NCBI GenBank assembly: GCA_963070105.1
Contig: OY718807.1
Span: 3,445,001-3,509,000, forward strand
Length of the DNA stretch: 64,000 nucleotides
Direction of reading: 5' to 3'
Origin: Litomosoides sigmodontis
Lineage: Eukaryota; Nematoda; Chromadorea; Rhabditida; Onchocercidae
Shown: positions 27,209 to 44,842 of the stretch, one piece after another
How positions within the stretch are numbered: the stretch's first letter is position 1
How the letters are laid out: each line of letters opens with the position of its first letter
Made by a program: the position numbers and the translations under genes
Notes under the pieces: model-generated
What the model was told of the DNA's origin: nothing
What the model saw: the letters and a program-made list of their open reading frames with translations, nothing else
The model's database searches: none

Positions 27209-30200
27209 ATGCTTCTCATGCCATTAATGCACGCTCAACATTTATGCATTACTGCATATTTGTTATTCCTCGCACCTCTACTGTTCATTACCACATTGGC
27301 ACCTGGAATTAAAGGACAAAATTTTGAAAAATCAAGATCAGTATGGGTGGAACAAGGCTTATTACTTGGTAAAATTTACAAATTAGCCGATAATTATGTT
27401 CAAATATTTCGTGGCATACCGTATGCTGAAGCACCTATTGGTCCTTTACGATTTAAGGTTACACCTTTTTTTCAATACATAATTAATTACATTTGTGACA
27501 GTACATAAAATATGAATAATATAAATTGTCATAATTGTCCCTTTATTTCTATTAAAATTCCTTCCAGCGGTTACTCTAACAGGACTAATTTTAAATCTTA
27601 ATTTCAATTCCGATATTTAAGTATAATTTTACACGCAGCAAAACCTATTCACTTGAAAGTACTTTTTTTGGCATATTTTATGCTAGAAACACTTTCTTTT
27701 CAATAAAATATGAAAATTCGATAAATTAATTTTTTGCTATCACTAAATTAACCAAAACAAAATTTATCGATTAGTTTGTAAGCAATAAATTATTTTTGCC
27801 GTGCAAATTTAGCCAAACTAAAATATTGAAAAAGAGAGGAGAGAGAGAGAGATGTTTGCGTGCTGCTAATGAAAATGTTAACTTTAAAATGTTAAATTTT
27901 AATAAATGAAAAAAATGAAGATGTTAAATTTAAATCTGATGAAAGTGTTAAATTTAATAATAATTTATTTTAATTACAAATTTTTAATTTTTACTTCTTT
28001 TTATCACAAATTGAAATAACCGCTCATTTTGTAGCGTCCCGTAAAACGAGCACGTTGGCATCAGGAATATGCAGCATTGGATTACGGTGCACCGTGTTTG
28101 CAATTTATGGAATTTTACAGGCAGGACAAATTTGCCGGTTTCAACATGCAAAATGAAAGTGAAGACTGTCTATTTCTCAATGTCTTCACACCATATGTAA
28201 GGCTATCATAGAAGAGATATGAAGCAGAATTCCCCAGAAATTTCGCATTAAAACAATTTTTGGTTCTTTGAAAAACAAAATAGCAATTTCGTGAAATCGA
28301 TGAGAAACATGAAAATTTCACTCTCTTGCATCCTCTTCATCCAATTAAATTAATCTATTGTAATTTCATCTATTGAAAGCAAATTTTTCCGCAATTCTTA
28401 CAGGATCCTGAGGAAGAGTCGAAGTTATATCCAGTCGTTGTATGGATTCACGGTGGATCATTTTTAGCCGGTTCAGGTGATACTGGCATTGATATGGAGG
28501 TGATAACTAAACATTTCACATCCAACGGTGTTGCATTGGTAACGCTGAATTATCGCCTTGGACTTTTGGGTACGCTTGTTTGCTAAAATTAGAGAAAATT
28601 TTCACCGATGAATGCCAATTGAATTGAGAAAAAATGATTTGGCAACGATTTAATTAGTTAAACGAAGTAGGTTACTTTCACCACCGTCCCGGCACTGTTT
28701 CTTGCTGTAGGATTCATGAATTACAAGGATAACGATCGTGTCGAAGGTAATTTCGGTATTTGGGATTTGGTAATGGCGCTGGAGTGGATTCAGACAAACA
28801 TGAAACAGTTAAACGGAAATCCGTCAAAAGTAACAATTATGGGCGAAAGTGCTGGTGCAGCGGCTGCTTCGGTACTTGCGGTATCACCCAAAACGAAAGG
28901 TGAAAGAGTGCTCTTCCTACGTAGACGTTTCTCACGTTGTTACTTATCTTAGGTTACACTGTAAAATAGTGCTTCTATGCAATGAGAAAAATACTGCGAA
29001 ATTTCAGCGCATTTAAAAAGATAGATCACTCTACACAAAAAAAAAAATAAAAACTCAAAATGACATATAAATCTCTAATTTAATCAAATTAGCCTAACCA
29101 ATTTAACAGCGTGTAATTGCAGACGTGAAATACTTTAAATTGTGAAGCAACTGAAATTAGTTTCTCAACTTTTTAATCATTCATTAAAATCAAAAAAAGA
29201 ATTTTTTTTTTGCAAATTGCACACAAAAGCTTGACCATTCCATTGCAGTATAGTATTATTATAGATTAAATTAGAAATTTTTAACTTATTTTTTATTGCA
29301 AAATTTGCACATTCATTTTCCGTGTGTTATATGACGCAGCAACTCTTCGTTGACCATTTTCAGGTCTGTTGCATCAGGCGATCATGCTATCCGGTTCTTC
29401 AACCGCCGGTTGGGCCATTCATCGCTTTGGTCAACCCACTTGGAGTGTGAACAATGTTGCTGCGTATATTGGATGTGAGAAAGAATTTGATAAAGAAACT
29501 GTCCAGTCGTTACTGAAAGCTTCCGGACTGCGAACAACCAGTAAGGAGTGTAATATGCAAGAAAAAATACCTGATTGTTTAGCTGTAAGTTAATCAATAA
29601 TCATATCAGTGATGAAGATCAGAAAATTTATGGAAGTACTAATTAATCATTGACAAATTAAAAATTCATTAATTTTCTTTTACCTTTTTATAACACACAT
29701 TCGAATGAATACGTGAAGTTACATTCTTTTTTCCTCAATTAACAAAAATTTTAGAACAGTGAAGAAATGAGCAATGTGCAATTGGTTGAATGCTTTCGGC
29801 GCGAACTCAATCTTTCATCATTTCCGTTCCGTTACGCAACCGCTATTGAGGTATTCTTAATTGCTTTTACAGGACGGTAAATTCCCAATCCTTCCTTCAC
29901 AACTAGGAAAAAAGCTTATTTCCACGCTAGCATCACCTTGATATTGATGTCAAGCTAGGAGTATCGAAGATGGTGGTGGACGATGAGCTGATACCTCAAT
30001 CAGGTGCGGAATTAATTAGCATGAATGCACGAGTACCGATTATAATTGGTGTTGCACGTCATGAATGGGCTCATAAGAAAGGTATCCGTTTCAAAAACAA
30101 AAAATTACTTTTTCTAAATTGCAAAAAAAAAACTAGCATTACAAGGTAATAATTGCGTGCTACGTGCACATTCATAGGCACTTAGCTAAATTTATTGATG

Positions 30201-32737
30201 TACGTTGTGCGAGAAGTACGTGTGAAATACGTAGGACGCACAGAGAATCATGAATTATGTGGAAGAGAAAGAACGGTTATCAATCAGTACCTCTTTGGAT
30301 ACACTACTTCATTGATTAAGAAGAAAAAAATTTTTTAAAGTTTAATTTAATTTAATAATTAATTTTAAAAAAACAATTGAATAAAATTAATTTTCAGCAC
30401 AAGATTACGGTTTGAATGAATTCAAAAATATTTCAATTGAGGATTGTAACAATAACATTCGTAAAATCATCAATGAACACTACCATACTGGTTGCGCAAA
30501 AAAACTTCACAATTCAACATTGGAAGTTATTGCAAATGCAAGCTTCCTAAGGTAGGCGTAGCTTACTGCATTTAATTTAAAAACTGTCAGCAATAGAAAT
30601 TGAATACGATTTGCCGCATTTAATTCCGATCTCTGACACTCTTCTTTGATCAACTGATATGCTTTACTTTCTTTGCTACTTTACAACAGGTAATCCGGCA
30701 TTGCTGTTTTTTTTTAAATATTCCACCGGTAGCTAATGTTGTATTTTGACCAGTAGCTAAATCTCAATTAAATTAGCGAAGGAAGCTTTATCATTTAGCT
30801 AATCAGTTAAGGGCCTTTCATGGTGCTAAAACATTTATTCAAGTAGTACACGTGCCATCACGTACGCTCCACCAACTTGGCCTAATTCAAAAAAAGCAGA
30901 ACAAGCAAAATTTCCAACTGAAACGTGTGAAAGTTTTTGCTGGCTGCCAACAACTGTGAAATAATGAAGATCATTTAGGTACATCGATACGCCGGACAAG
31001 AATCGTACTTTGATGCGTGTTGTCTATGGATTGCAAGATGTATTATAAAAACTTTTAAATTTAATAAAATCAAAATTTTGAAAATTTCTATCAATTTTTG
31101 CATTTACATTAAGTTAATTGCTAACTTTTTTGTCGAAAACTTTTCTTCATAAATCTAATTAGAAAAGAAGAATGAAATAAAAAAAAAAAGCTTTTACAGC
31201 TAGAAGCGGACATTGAATTCGTTGCGCCGGCACAGCGTGAAATTGACAGCTACGTGGAGAATGACATACCTGTTTACGCGTACTCATTTAGCTACTTTCC
31301 AAAATCGCCAATTTATGAGGAAGAACAGAAGAAATATACGATTTTTGGTGAAGAAGCAATCAAAGTAACTCGAAAAGAACTTCAAATAAGACGTATTTCT
31401 CTCTCTTCGATCATTTCATTTCAATTAACTTCAAAAGTTGAAAAGAAAAAATGCAACTGAAATATTACCATCGATGAATTTATTTGTTCAAACAACGTTT
31501 GTGCAATGCTGCAACAAACTGAAACTTCTCAAAATTGCCCTGCGTAGAACGGCGTAGGGTGTCAGGAGCGCTACAGAACTTTTGCGCTACTTGCAGGAAA
31601 TGGTCGGCCAAGAGCATTTCATGGCCTGGATCATGCGTATATATTTACGAATGGCTACACCAATAATTTATTTATTGAGCCGTTCACTAAAAGAGATCAA
31701 CAAATGGCTAAGATGCTTGCTGCAATGATTACAAACTTTGCCAAATATGGGTTTGTTTGTTTTTTGAAAAATTATTTTGAAATGAAATTACGCATGCCAT
31801 CATCATTAAGCGTATGAAATGATTGGTCAAATTAAAATTTTACAAGTTTTTCCACTGAAAAGAACAAGGTAAAATATATTATCATTTTGACTACATTGCT
31901 ATAAAATTCAGTTTGCTTCCTCACTTCCGTTTTCTGTTTAATTAATCACCCGGAGGAACTGTTCCAGGAATCCAACACCAACTGACTGGAATGGTTTCAA
32001 GTGGACACCATTTACCAATGAATCAGCTCAATATGCAATCTTAGATTTGCCTCCTAAGTTCATTGTCTTATAATTAAAAATTTTTCACTATTGTACAGCA
32101 ATCTTTAAAACAAAAAAAAATGACATAGCTCTCCTAGTGCTATTTTAATTTTATAAAAAAATTTCTACAAAAGTGAACAAAAAAATTTATTCTTTTTGCT
32201 CATTTTTAGTTGCATTACAAACATTATTGTTTCAAAATTATTTTCAAATCTCTAAAAACTAAGTTTTGCTTTTTTTTCAAAAAAAAAACAGAATTTTTGG
32301 TAGAATATTAATTTAACTTGACTTTATGATTTCAATAAATTATTTGTGAAGGAAGGCAACTGGCAGTTTGCATTGGCCAGCAACAAATTTTTGGAATAAA
32401 GAAACTGTGCTTCTCGAAAAACTATCGTTACGTGAAAAACCTGTACAAACGTTAAGTGAAGAATTAAGTGCTGATGAACGGCTACAGGTTTTTCCATTCA
32501 ATTCTTTTAATTAACTAAATAAAAAGGTTTTTTTTTCTTCAGAAATATTTTCAATATTAAATATTTTTAATATTTAATAAATTACAGTTAGCAGCTTATC
32601 GACGTGCCTGGTGGGCGCTATGGTTACTGGTCGGTATGATTGCATTGGTCATTTGGATCAGTGTTATTTGCGTGGTCGCAACACGCTGTCATAGTCCACG
32701 AGCGAAACCATACAACAATATTATTGTTAATAGGTGA
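27209..32737 (+). CDS. Membrane-anchored type-B carboxylesterase
   Basis: Fourteen exons keep frame (2172 bases, 723 residues): 27209-27457, 28035-28196, 28404-28569, 28711-28899, 29364-29584, 29755-29850, 29931-30081, 30398-30551, 30979-31039, 31200-31392, 31597-31750, 31968-32057, 32352-32487 and 32588-32737. A signal peptide fills the first 35 residues. Esterase marks in order are FRGIPYAEAPIG, SEDCLFLNVFTP, the oxyanion-hole HGGSF, the nucleophile elbow GESAGA (Ser near 239), an acid Glu near 406 in GVARHEW, and His near 556 in FHGLDHAYIF. The triad is therefore intact, unlike neuroligins. A C-terminal transmembrane helix (about 682-706) ends in a short basic tail, so the catalytic part should face the outside or lumen. 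The substrate is unknown; family members hydrolyse carboxylic esters. Cholinesterase identity is not supported by any specific motif. Several introns are small and AT-rich. Confidence 0.92.
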
Positions 32738-35700
32738 CAGAATTTCAGTTCCGCTTATCTCACTTCAAAACTATAAATTTCGCCCTTTAATTAAAAATTT
32801 TGAAATTTGTAAATTTTTCTGATAGTACAAAAAAAACATAAGAAAGTTTACCATTTAAATGCTATTTCTGTTCATTTATTGTCGTCGTACTGTATTAATT
32901 AGATAGTATGCTGAAATGCTTTTTCTTTCCTATTTCATCCTATTTTTTTTAACCGTGCCTATTGAGACTGTAAATGCTGTACAATTTATGCATATAATCA
33001 AAAAATATACATAAATATTTCAATGAATTATAATTTTTGAGAAAAATATGACTTCAACAATGGTGAAATAGCAATCGTGAAATTTGTAACTGAAATTAGT
33101 GCTTAAATATTGTAACTTTCTACATGTGAAATAATTTGGTAAAACTAAACGATACGGAAAATAGAAGTTTTAATTAACAACGATCTTTACTCCCTTCCCA
33201 TCTCCTGCCAATTCTTCATTGTTTCATCGTCAGATAGCAATCTACATTGTCAAATTATAAAATTTTTGAAAAATTTTTACAGTTAACTGAAAAAAAAACT
33301 ATAATTTTACATTGCAAATAAAAATTACAATATTTAAGCGATCAATCTGAATGACAAAGGTACAACGGACGAAATACTTAAAAATAAAAATAATACTGAA
33401 ATGCACTGCAAATGGATATGCGATGTGTAACAAAGGTTTGAAAATGTCGTCAATCAATTAATTAATTTTTTAACAAATTTTAGCAAGGAATTTGTAGCAA
33501 AAAAAAAGAAAATGAAAACGATTCTAAAAATATCATTTGGGACAAGGCAAACGCTTGAAGCTTATCCCAATCTATCAAATGCTATCTTCCTTATAGCAAT
33601 TGTGGGGAGATTTTATTTTTGTTTGATGGAATCGTTTTTTCTCTGATAGAATGGTGAAAAGAGTATCGGAGAATTAGAGAGGTTTCAATACTCGCCGCTC
33701 ACTCTCTCAGGAAACGTCATCAATTTGAATTGATCAATCGGGTCGGTTTTCTTTACCGCTCGATCGCTGAGAGCAATTTGGAACTGTTCGTTGAAAATGA
33801 TTGCTCAAAGGAATGCCGAATGATAAGGACGGCGTAGTCTCGGAGCGGAAGACAGCATTTCCTTGTCCTATAGTTTTGGATGGCTTGATGTACAACGTTT
33901 GGTCATTTGGTTATCAATCGTTTGACATCGTTAATGGCAAATATAAACAAAGAAACCGATGATCGGTTCACGTAGAGATAAAGCTAAATAGATCATTTGG
34001 ATGTTAATCATTTACAGTATTCTTTAGAATTAAAAAATTAAATCTTAAACAAAATATATGAAATCATATTTGACAGCGAATATTTGAGACAAAATTATTT
34101 CACTACTAAAGTATTAGAGTGAATTAGATAGATTTAGTGTGAAAAATAAGAGTTTAAGAGTAGGCGAAGTAAAGAGGCTTGAATGACAAATGGTAAGTGA
34201 TAAGAAATAAGTGCGAACTACTAGTAGTATTATTAAGAAGTATGTGAGCGTAGATGAAATGTTTCTTTTTTTCCCTTTCTACTGATAATAATGAAGCAAC
34301 ATTTTCTGTCAATTCAAATAAAAGTTAAAATTTGATTTAAATTGAAAATGAAATCGATAAGTTCAATGAAGTGATGATAAGCTTGTATTAATTTAAATAA
34401 ACAACAGTTATTCATTTCTCTAATATTTCATTAGCACACTTTCATTTTCTTTTTAAAATTCCAATTAAAATTTCACTCTAAAGAGAAAAAGAAAGTAATG
34501 GGAAAAAAGTGAGCAGCAAAAATAGAAAGACTACGTTCCTGAATAAATCATTAAATTCGCTTCTTTTTTCTTCATTTCACTTCCACATATCTTAAATCAA
34601 TGCAAATATTGATTCAGGCAGTTTAAGCGTTTGAAACATTTTATTTGAAAAATGCAGCAAGAAAAAAGAAGAAACATTTTTATTTTTTGCTATGCACCAT
34701 AAAATACTTCTAATTTACGACGAAATGCATTCGTTTTTTTTTTTTTACAATCACCATTTTCTCCTCTTTCATTTATCTCAATTTTAAACGTACAGGAACA
34801 CGTACGTTTGTTTGATGCGTAAGTTTAACTTGCGACTTTCTTCTTCCCAACTTATGAAACTAAGCAATAAAAGAAAAAATGAAATTAAGAAAAAAGAAAA
34901 AGGAGTAAAACTAAGAAATGAAAATATAAAGTAAGGAGCGCTAAATTTGAAAATTACTTTCCTGAATTCAACTTTTCTTTTTTGTTGCAAGTAGAACAGC
35001 GTTTAATTTGCCAAGCAAAAAGAATTCTTTCCTCGTTGAAGTTAATTAATTAATTAAACATAACTGACAATCATTTTGCTGAGCTCTGTAAATCGAGAAG
35101 AGTCGAGGAATCACATGATATCTAATGTGTTCTCAGTGATTTCACCAAAAAAAAAAGCAATCAATGATCGTTTCATCACAATTTTAAAGTGCGAAAACGT
35201 TTCGTGTTAATTTCACTAAAATGACTTTCACAATTTTCAACTTCAATTTCACTTTTCCAACTCACAATTTTCTTTCTAATATCAATTTCATGAAAATGCT
35301 ATAACATGCACGTCTTGATGCTAGTTCTATTCTTATTAAATTTACTGAAGTTAGAAAGTATGATTGCACTTAAGTTTGTTGGATAAAAAAAACTTGTGAC
35401 GTCATATCTGATAAGTTTAGGGAGTGTAATGCTTGTGGTTTTAGCTAATACTAGCAAAATGTTTCCTGGTGAAAAAGTAGGAGCGGCTAGATCGTCGGCC
35501 TGTTTTCATATTTAGTTTTAAACTATTGATTGACACGAGTGGTAAGTGCATCAGCACCTCTTCTCCTATTTCCTCATAAATTCTATCAGTACATTATTTT
35601 TAGCTATTCGTTTATTACAATACTAATGTGTATGTTTATATTTTCAATTTTAATTTTGTTTAAAAATTTTTAAATTATCCACATCATTTCTTTCCTGATA

Positions 35701-36646
35701 GAATTAGAAATATCCGGAGAGCTAATTACTTTCTTAATTATATTTATAGTTAGAAATTCGACTATAGTTCTTACCATTTTTTTTTTGCTCTTGATTACAT
35801 TAACGTATTACATGTATTAGTTGTATTTTCAGTGTAAAAATTTAAATACAAATCTATTTTGTTAAATAATAACAAAATGCATTGAACAAAGAAAGCAACT
35901 TTATGCAAATTTCTTTCGGATAGTTTGATTTAAAATAATTATTACTTGGGGAATGAACAATATTAATCCATTTATAGGACGATTCACTCTTGAGTGGTTG
36001 CTATTTTTTTTTCACATGTCTTAACTATTAAATTACAATGATTTAAATTAATCAAAATTTATATTCAACCTTTACAAGATGACACGATTATCTATTAATT
36101 ATTAGTAAACAACTGAACTTATTCATTGATTTTTTTGGTAGTGTAAAGGGAGGTGAAAAAAAGCATGATAAAATTTCGAAAAGTAATCAAATTAAAAAGA
36201 AATATTCTCGTCTAAAATTTAACAGTCACATTTTGCTGTGTTAATTAGTAAATCAAACTTTTGCAAAGTCTTTAAGCAATAATTCTTATTGACAATAGAC
36301 GCCGCTGAAATGCCTCTTTGCATCCGTTTCAAAGAGCTGTTAGTTACAAAGCATTGAATGAATAAAATCACTAAAAAAAAATTACTGAGAGGATCACTCT
36401 GTTATTATCTTTTAATGTTTGCATTGAAATTTTATACAACAAAGATAGCTAGCGTAACTTTTAGCTTACTAAATTTTCCGCCTGGAATTCTTTTAATTTG
36501 AAAAAACAGAAGCTTACTTTATCCGTCTAGCACAAAAGACAATTGCAATTGTGAATTTCATTTGCTGCTTTTCACTCAAACCGATTAAAGGTTGTTTGGA
36601 AGTGAGTGAAAGTGAAATTTGCTGAATTGAAGATAATTGCAACGGA
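32738..36646. other. Intergenic region between the carboxylesterase and kinase genes
   Basis: Very AT-rich. No exon with coding character was found on either strand. The left end should carry the carboxylesterase 3' end and the right end the kinase promoter. Confidence 0.5.
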
Positions 36647-40698
<4,052 letters not shown>

Positions 40699-41509
40699 TT
40701 GGTGGAAAAAAAAGAAAAAGCAAACATGAAAATCTCAAATTGTCACAGCAAATAATTTATGTTTAAGTGTGTATTAATAAAAAAGTTGTTTCAAATTTTA
40801 ATATTTAATAAACGATGATGCTTCTTCGCAATACTTTGCATTAAAAAAAAATTTTTTGTTTAAATTTTAAAATTTCATTTCAAACATTTTTTCATTGATG
40901 ATGGACAATGGAGGAAAAGAAAACCGACAGACCAAAGTGCTCTGAAATATTTCGTTTTAATTATATAGCTTAATTGCTTCCAATGTAACTAACTTCAATC
41001 GATAAAACAAGTTTGAACCAAAATTTTACTAGCGCAATTTTAACAACGATATTTTTACTCAACTTCTCACTCATTGACAAATATAAAATAGCTGATATCT
41101 TCATTGCTCAATAGTTTCAAATGATACAATGTTATAGTTGTGCATTTTGCAAACTTTTTTTGAAAAGCTTTTTTGTATTTTGAAAATAAAGTTTGCAAAA
41201 ATTTCTATAAAATTTGTTTTTGTTTTTAAAAAAAAAAATAAGAAAATAAAAAAACTGTCCACCATGGTATGCTATATTTGAAGTTAGTAGAAATATTTTA
41301 AGAAATGTTACAATGTAAACAAATTTTTAACTTTTATTTTGCATAAAATACTAGTAAATTGTAATCATATTTAATACAATAATTGATTCGCATACGGTCA
41401 CAATCATTTTATTACTGTATAATTGGTGGTGTGTGGTCTCTCAGTGATAAGTGTGCTCAAAAGGAGGTCACAGGAGTGGTACTCTAATTAGTCCGTTGAA
41501 CTGAAAGCA
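40699..41509. other. Intergenic region between the kinase and RING-PHD genes
   Basis: AT-rich, with an AATAA-containing stretch near 40776 and another near 40805 that could serve kinase polyadenylation. No coding sequence is seen. The last 100 bases probably carry the promoter and leader of the RING-PHD gene. Confidence 0.5.
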
Positions 41510-43336
41510 ATGGAATCAAACTGCAGTGTATGCTTGGGTCAGCTCAAATATCCGCTTGGAAAACCTGATAATTGTGAGCATAAATTTTGCTATAAATGTA
41601 TTAGCGACTGGCTGAAGAAGCGATCTCAATGTCCACTTTGTGGTGGTGCGCCGAAATTTCTGGTCAAAATTGAGGAAAATTTGAGCGAAACAAAAGTACC
41701 TGTGAAAAAGCGAACAGCAACGCAATTTGAAAACGAGGTTATCACTCCGATTAGCACCATATCAGATGATATCACAGTCATTTAGCATTCCAAAAATAAT
41801 TCGTTGCACCGTTTCCCACTGTCTCCCTTTCAATGTGGAGAGGGAAGTATGTTGCAGCTTGATTTAGCAAACATTTTAGGCGATGTATTTGTCTGAAGTA
41901 TTCATGACAAACTCTGACCTAGAATTTAGTGAATAAAATGGATTAAATGCGTTAAAGGCGAAAATTTAACTAAATAAGGAAAAAGTGAAATTTGTGTGAA
42001 ACAAAAAAAAAATCAAACTTTCAAATCGAACTTTTCGAAATTGAAAATTTCGGCTCAAAGAATTCAACTGCACCATCTTAAATTATTGCAACAAATTTTC
42101 CATGTTCAACTTCCAAAACGAGATACTGAAATGCATTATTACTATTAGGAATGAAAGGGTGGAGATTGAAATTAACAATATTACTGCGCAATAATAATTT
42201 TTGTAAATTATCATGGAATTCATTGCGCAAATATTTTAAGCTTCTTGTCCGCGATCAATTGGAAGAAGGTTACAACGAATCTTTAAATGAAGATATCACT
42301 ATTCAGTATGCAAGTTGTCGTTCATGTAGACGTTCAGATAACGAACATCTGCTACTACTTTGCGATGGAAACGTCGGTCAGAACGCTGATGGTTCTGTGA
42401 TTCGCTGTAATGTCGCCTATCACAGCTACTGTTTACCGGAAAAACTGAAAGAAATTCCGAAAGATGACTGGTTTTGTCCATTCTGTGCGGACAAACCTGA
42501 AAATGCACAGCGCTCCGCAAAACAAGCACATTCAAATGTTTTGCCTTCAGAAGCTGACACCAGCAGTTCATCACTGCTAAAGCACGTGACACGTTCACGT
42601 CAGGATTCGACATGCTATCCAAATGAACGTTCGAGGCAGGATGAAGTGAAAATGAAAATTACTGAATGCAGTAGTAGCAGTGTCGCGGAGTCTGTGTCAT
42701 TGATTGTTCACGGTGGCACGGAGAGTGAATATGCTGAAAGTAACTACAGCGATGAAAATAGTGAATATTCAGGAAGTAATCTAGGTGCTCATGACTATGA
42801 CGACAGCGATTATGAACAGATTGATGATAATAGGATGACAGGAGGAAGCAGCGAAAGAACCGTCGGCGACACGGACGCTGAAGATGTAAATGGCAAGTGA
42901 ATTTTGTTAACGAATTAGCAAATCCTTTATTAACTTTCTAAGATATCAGAAAAAGTTACACAGCTATTCAGCATTACTGCGCTTGTGGTACGAAAACACG
43001 TAGCATGTAGAGGTAGCGTAAAAAAATTGGTTGAAGATCAGCTGCTCCATGTTACAGATGAATGAGAATATTGATTGTAACTAATGTGCAGGATCGAGCT
43101 CAAGCTCAAGCTCAAGCTCTAAGTTGGAATATGAAGGAACGGATGAAAGTGATTATGAGCTCGATCAATCGATGCCTCGCCGTAATTACATGCAAGGAAG
43201 GATGAAGTGCAGTCGAAGGAGAGCAGCAAATACCAAGGAGAAAGTTACAGGATTTCTAACAATGATGAAATCAAAATGTGGAAAAACTGTGACCAAATAT
43301 CAAGGATTCACTCTGACACGTCGTCATTCCACTTAG
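41510..43336 (+). CDS. RING and PHD finger protein, PHRF1-like
   Basis: Probable exons are 41510-41737, 42241-42896 and 43099-43336. They total 1122 bases, 373 residues, and keep frame; the last junction uses weak sites, and an alternative acceptor exists at 43092. The N-terminus is a C3HC4 RING (CSVC, then CEHKFCYKC and CPLC). It is followed by VPVKKR and then a PHD finger (CRSC, LLLLCDG, RCNVAYHSYC, DWFCPFC). This RING-then-PHD order with short linker matches PHRF1, a nuclear ubiquitin ligase that reads histones. The rest is acidic and Ser/Tyr-rich with a polyserine run (about eight Ser, coded by an AGCTCA hexamer repeat) and a basic C-terminus. Human PHRF1 is far longer, so this form lacks most of the C-terminal region. 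If exon 1 were not spliced it would encode a 91-residue RING protein alone. Confidence 0.75.
43097..43119. repeat. AGCTCA hexamer repeat coding polyserine
   Basis: Nearly four copies of AGCTCA. In the frame used by the RING-PHD gene each copy encodes two serines. Confidence 0.9.
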
Positions 43337-44842
43337 CAAATCATTTCTACTTGACGTAAAATACGTAAAACAAAAAAACGACTTCTAACATCAACACTGA
43401 TACAACTCCAGGACATCTACGTACTTACGTATGTTAACATTAAAGTAACTAATAATTATTGAATGGATGGCTTGAAGAAATAAACAGAAGATAAATCTAA
43501 AATTTTCACATACCAATGTCACACAGCATTTGTCGGTAGAGCCTTAGCACAAATTATAGTCGACGAGAAGTTTCGTTATCTAATCAGTAAGAGATTGTCC
43601 ACACATCAACTTATCTGGCATACTGTAGTCTGCAAACTTTTTCTTCTCATTGCTTTCAATTTCAATTTCAATTTCTTCTCATTGCTTTCAAGACAAAGTA
43701 ATCGTGTCATGTCCCTTTCCATGCTGGTGGTCACTATGATCAACCCTCCTAGTCCAGACGGTATAAATATCGATGAGATTGGAAGATAGCCACTTGCCGT
43801 TCTCATTTTCCCATGTTATGCTCATGCAACCTTCACACTTCCTCAATTACTCCATCGTTACCGTAACCGTCCACATCCGCAACTCAACCTCACCTTGTAC
43901 TGCTTCGAAATCGCAATCCTTAAATATTATTCTCTTCCTTGCTGCTCTCTTACACTCAAACTAAGTGGATTTACAATAAACTTTTAGAAAGTGAATTTGT
44001 TGTGCATCTGCAAACTATACAAATTAATCAAATCCCAAACGTTCCCAACAGTATTAGCAAAATTCAGAATGTTTAAATATAGATTTTCTGAAATTTCCAT
44101 TCCGTGCTCATTATGTCCGTTCAAAACACTAGTTTTGAAATTTTAACAGGCAGAATTCGCATGGAATGTATATACGTTAGACCATTTTCATAAACACTGA
44201 AACACGTAAAGTGTACGTAATATATGTTCCACGAACTTTCTCAATGCACCACTTATTCTCAACTGTTCGGGTTATTTCCACAGTTCACACAATCGCTGAA
44301 GTGTAACGGACCGCATTAAGTCTGTTATCCACTGAGGCATCAAACTGGGTAGGTGTTGAGGTCGCGAAGTTGGTGTGATGCAGTTGTGCCTGTACAATGT
44401 CACATTAGTGTGGTGTCTTCTTGACTTTTATTGTCCAGCCCCGTTTTTCTGTGGTGCGTATGTGTGTTCAAACTATCTGAGGTATTAATGCTGTGATGGA
44501 ATAAGCTTGAATATTTAATGAGCAGTGGTTAAGTTTATCCGGAAAAATGTTTGTGCCTGGAAATAATAAATAGATTTTAGAGGACAAGCATTATTAAACT
44601 ATCCTGTGTTAAAATATTAAAGCATTAAATATTAAAATGTTAAAAAATATCAAAATATAAAATATGTTAGAGTATCAAAATATCCCGTGTTAATATTGAT
44701 TTTAGCCAGAAATTATTTAGATGCGGTAAATTACGGGTTGTTTCATGTACAGCTGATTTGTTACTCCTTTGCATCAAGTAATTTCAACAAAAAATCATTT
44801 CAGAATAGCTCGATATTACTTATAGAAGCCAGTGGATGAGGT
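43337..44842. other. Intergenic region between the RING-PHD and UTP6 genes
   Basis: No supported gene. Near 43645-43695 a CTTCTCATTGCTTTCAA block occurs twice around a TTTCAA hexamer run. Near 44596-44700 there is an A/T-rich array of related ATTAAA and ATCAAAATAT units. The right end should hold the UTP6 promoter. Confidence 0.5.

Noticed and set aside
27209..32737. Neuroligin or acetylcholinesterase identity
   Set aside because: The full catalytic triad argues against neuroligin, and no cholinesterase-specific choline-site or tail motif could be pointed to.
42299..42622. 107-codon minus-strand open frame
   Set aside because: It is the antisense of the PHD-finger exon, whose zinc ligands identify the real frame.
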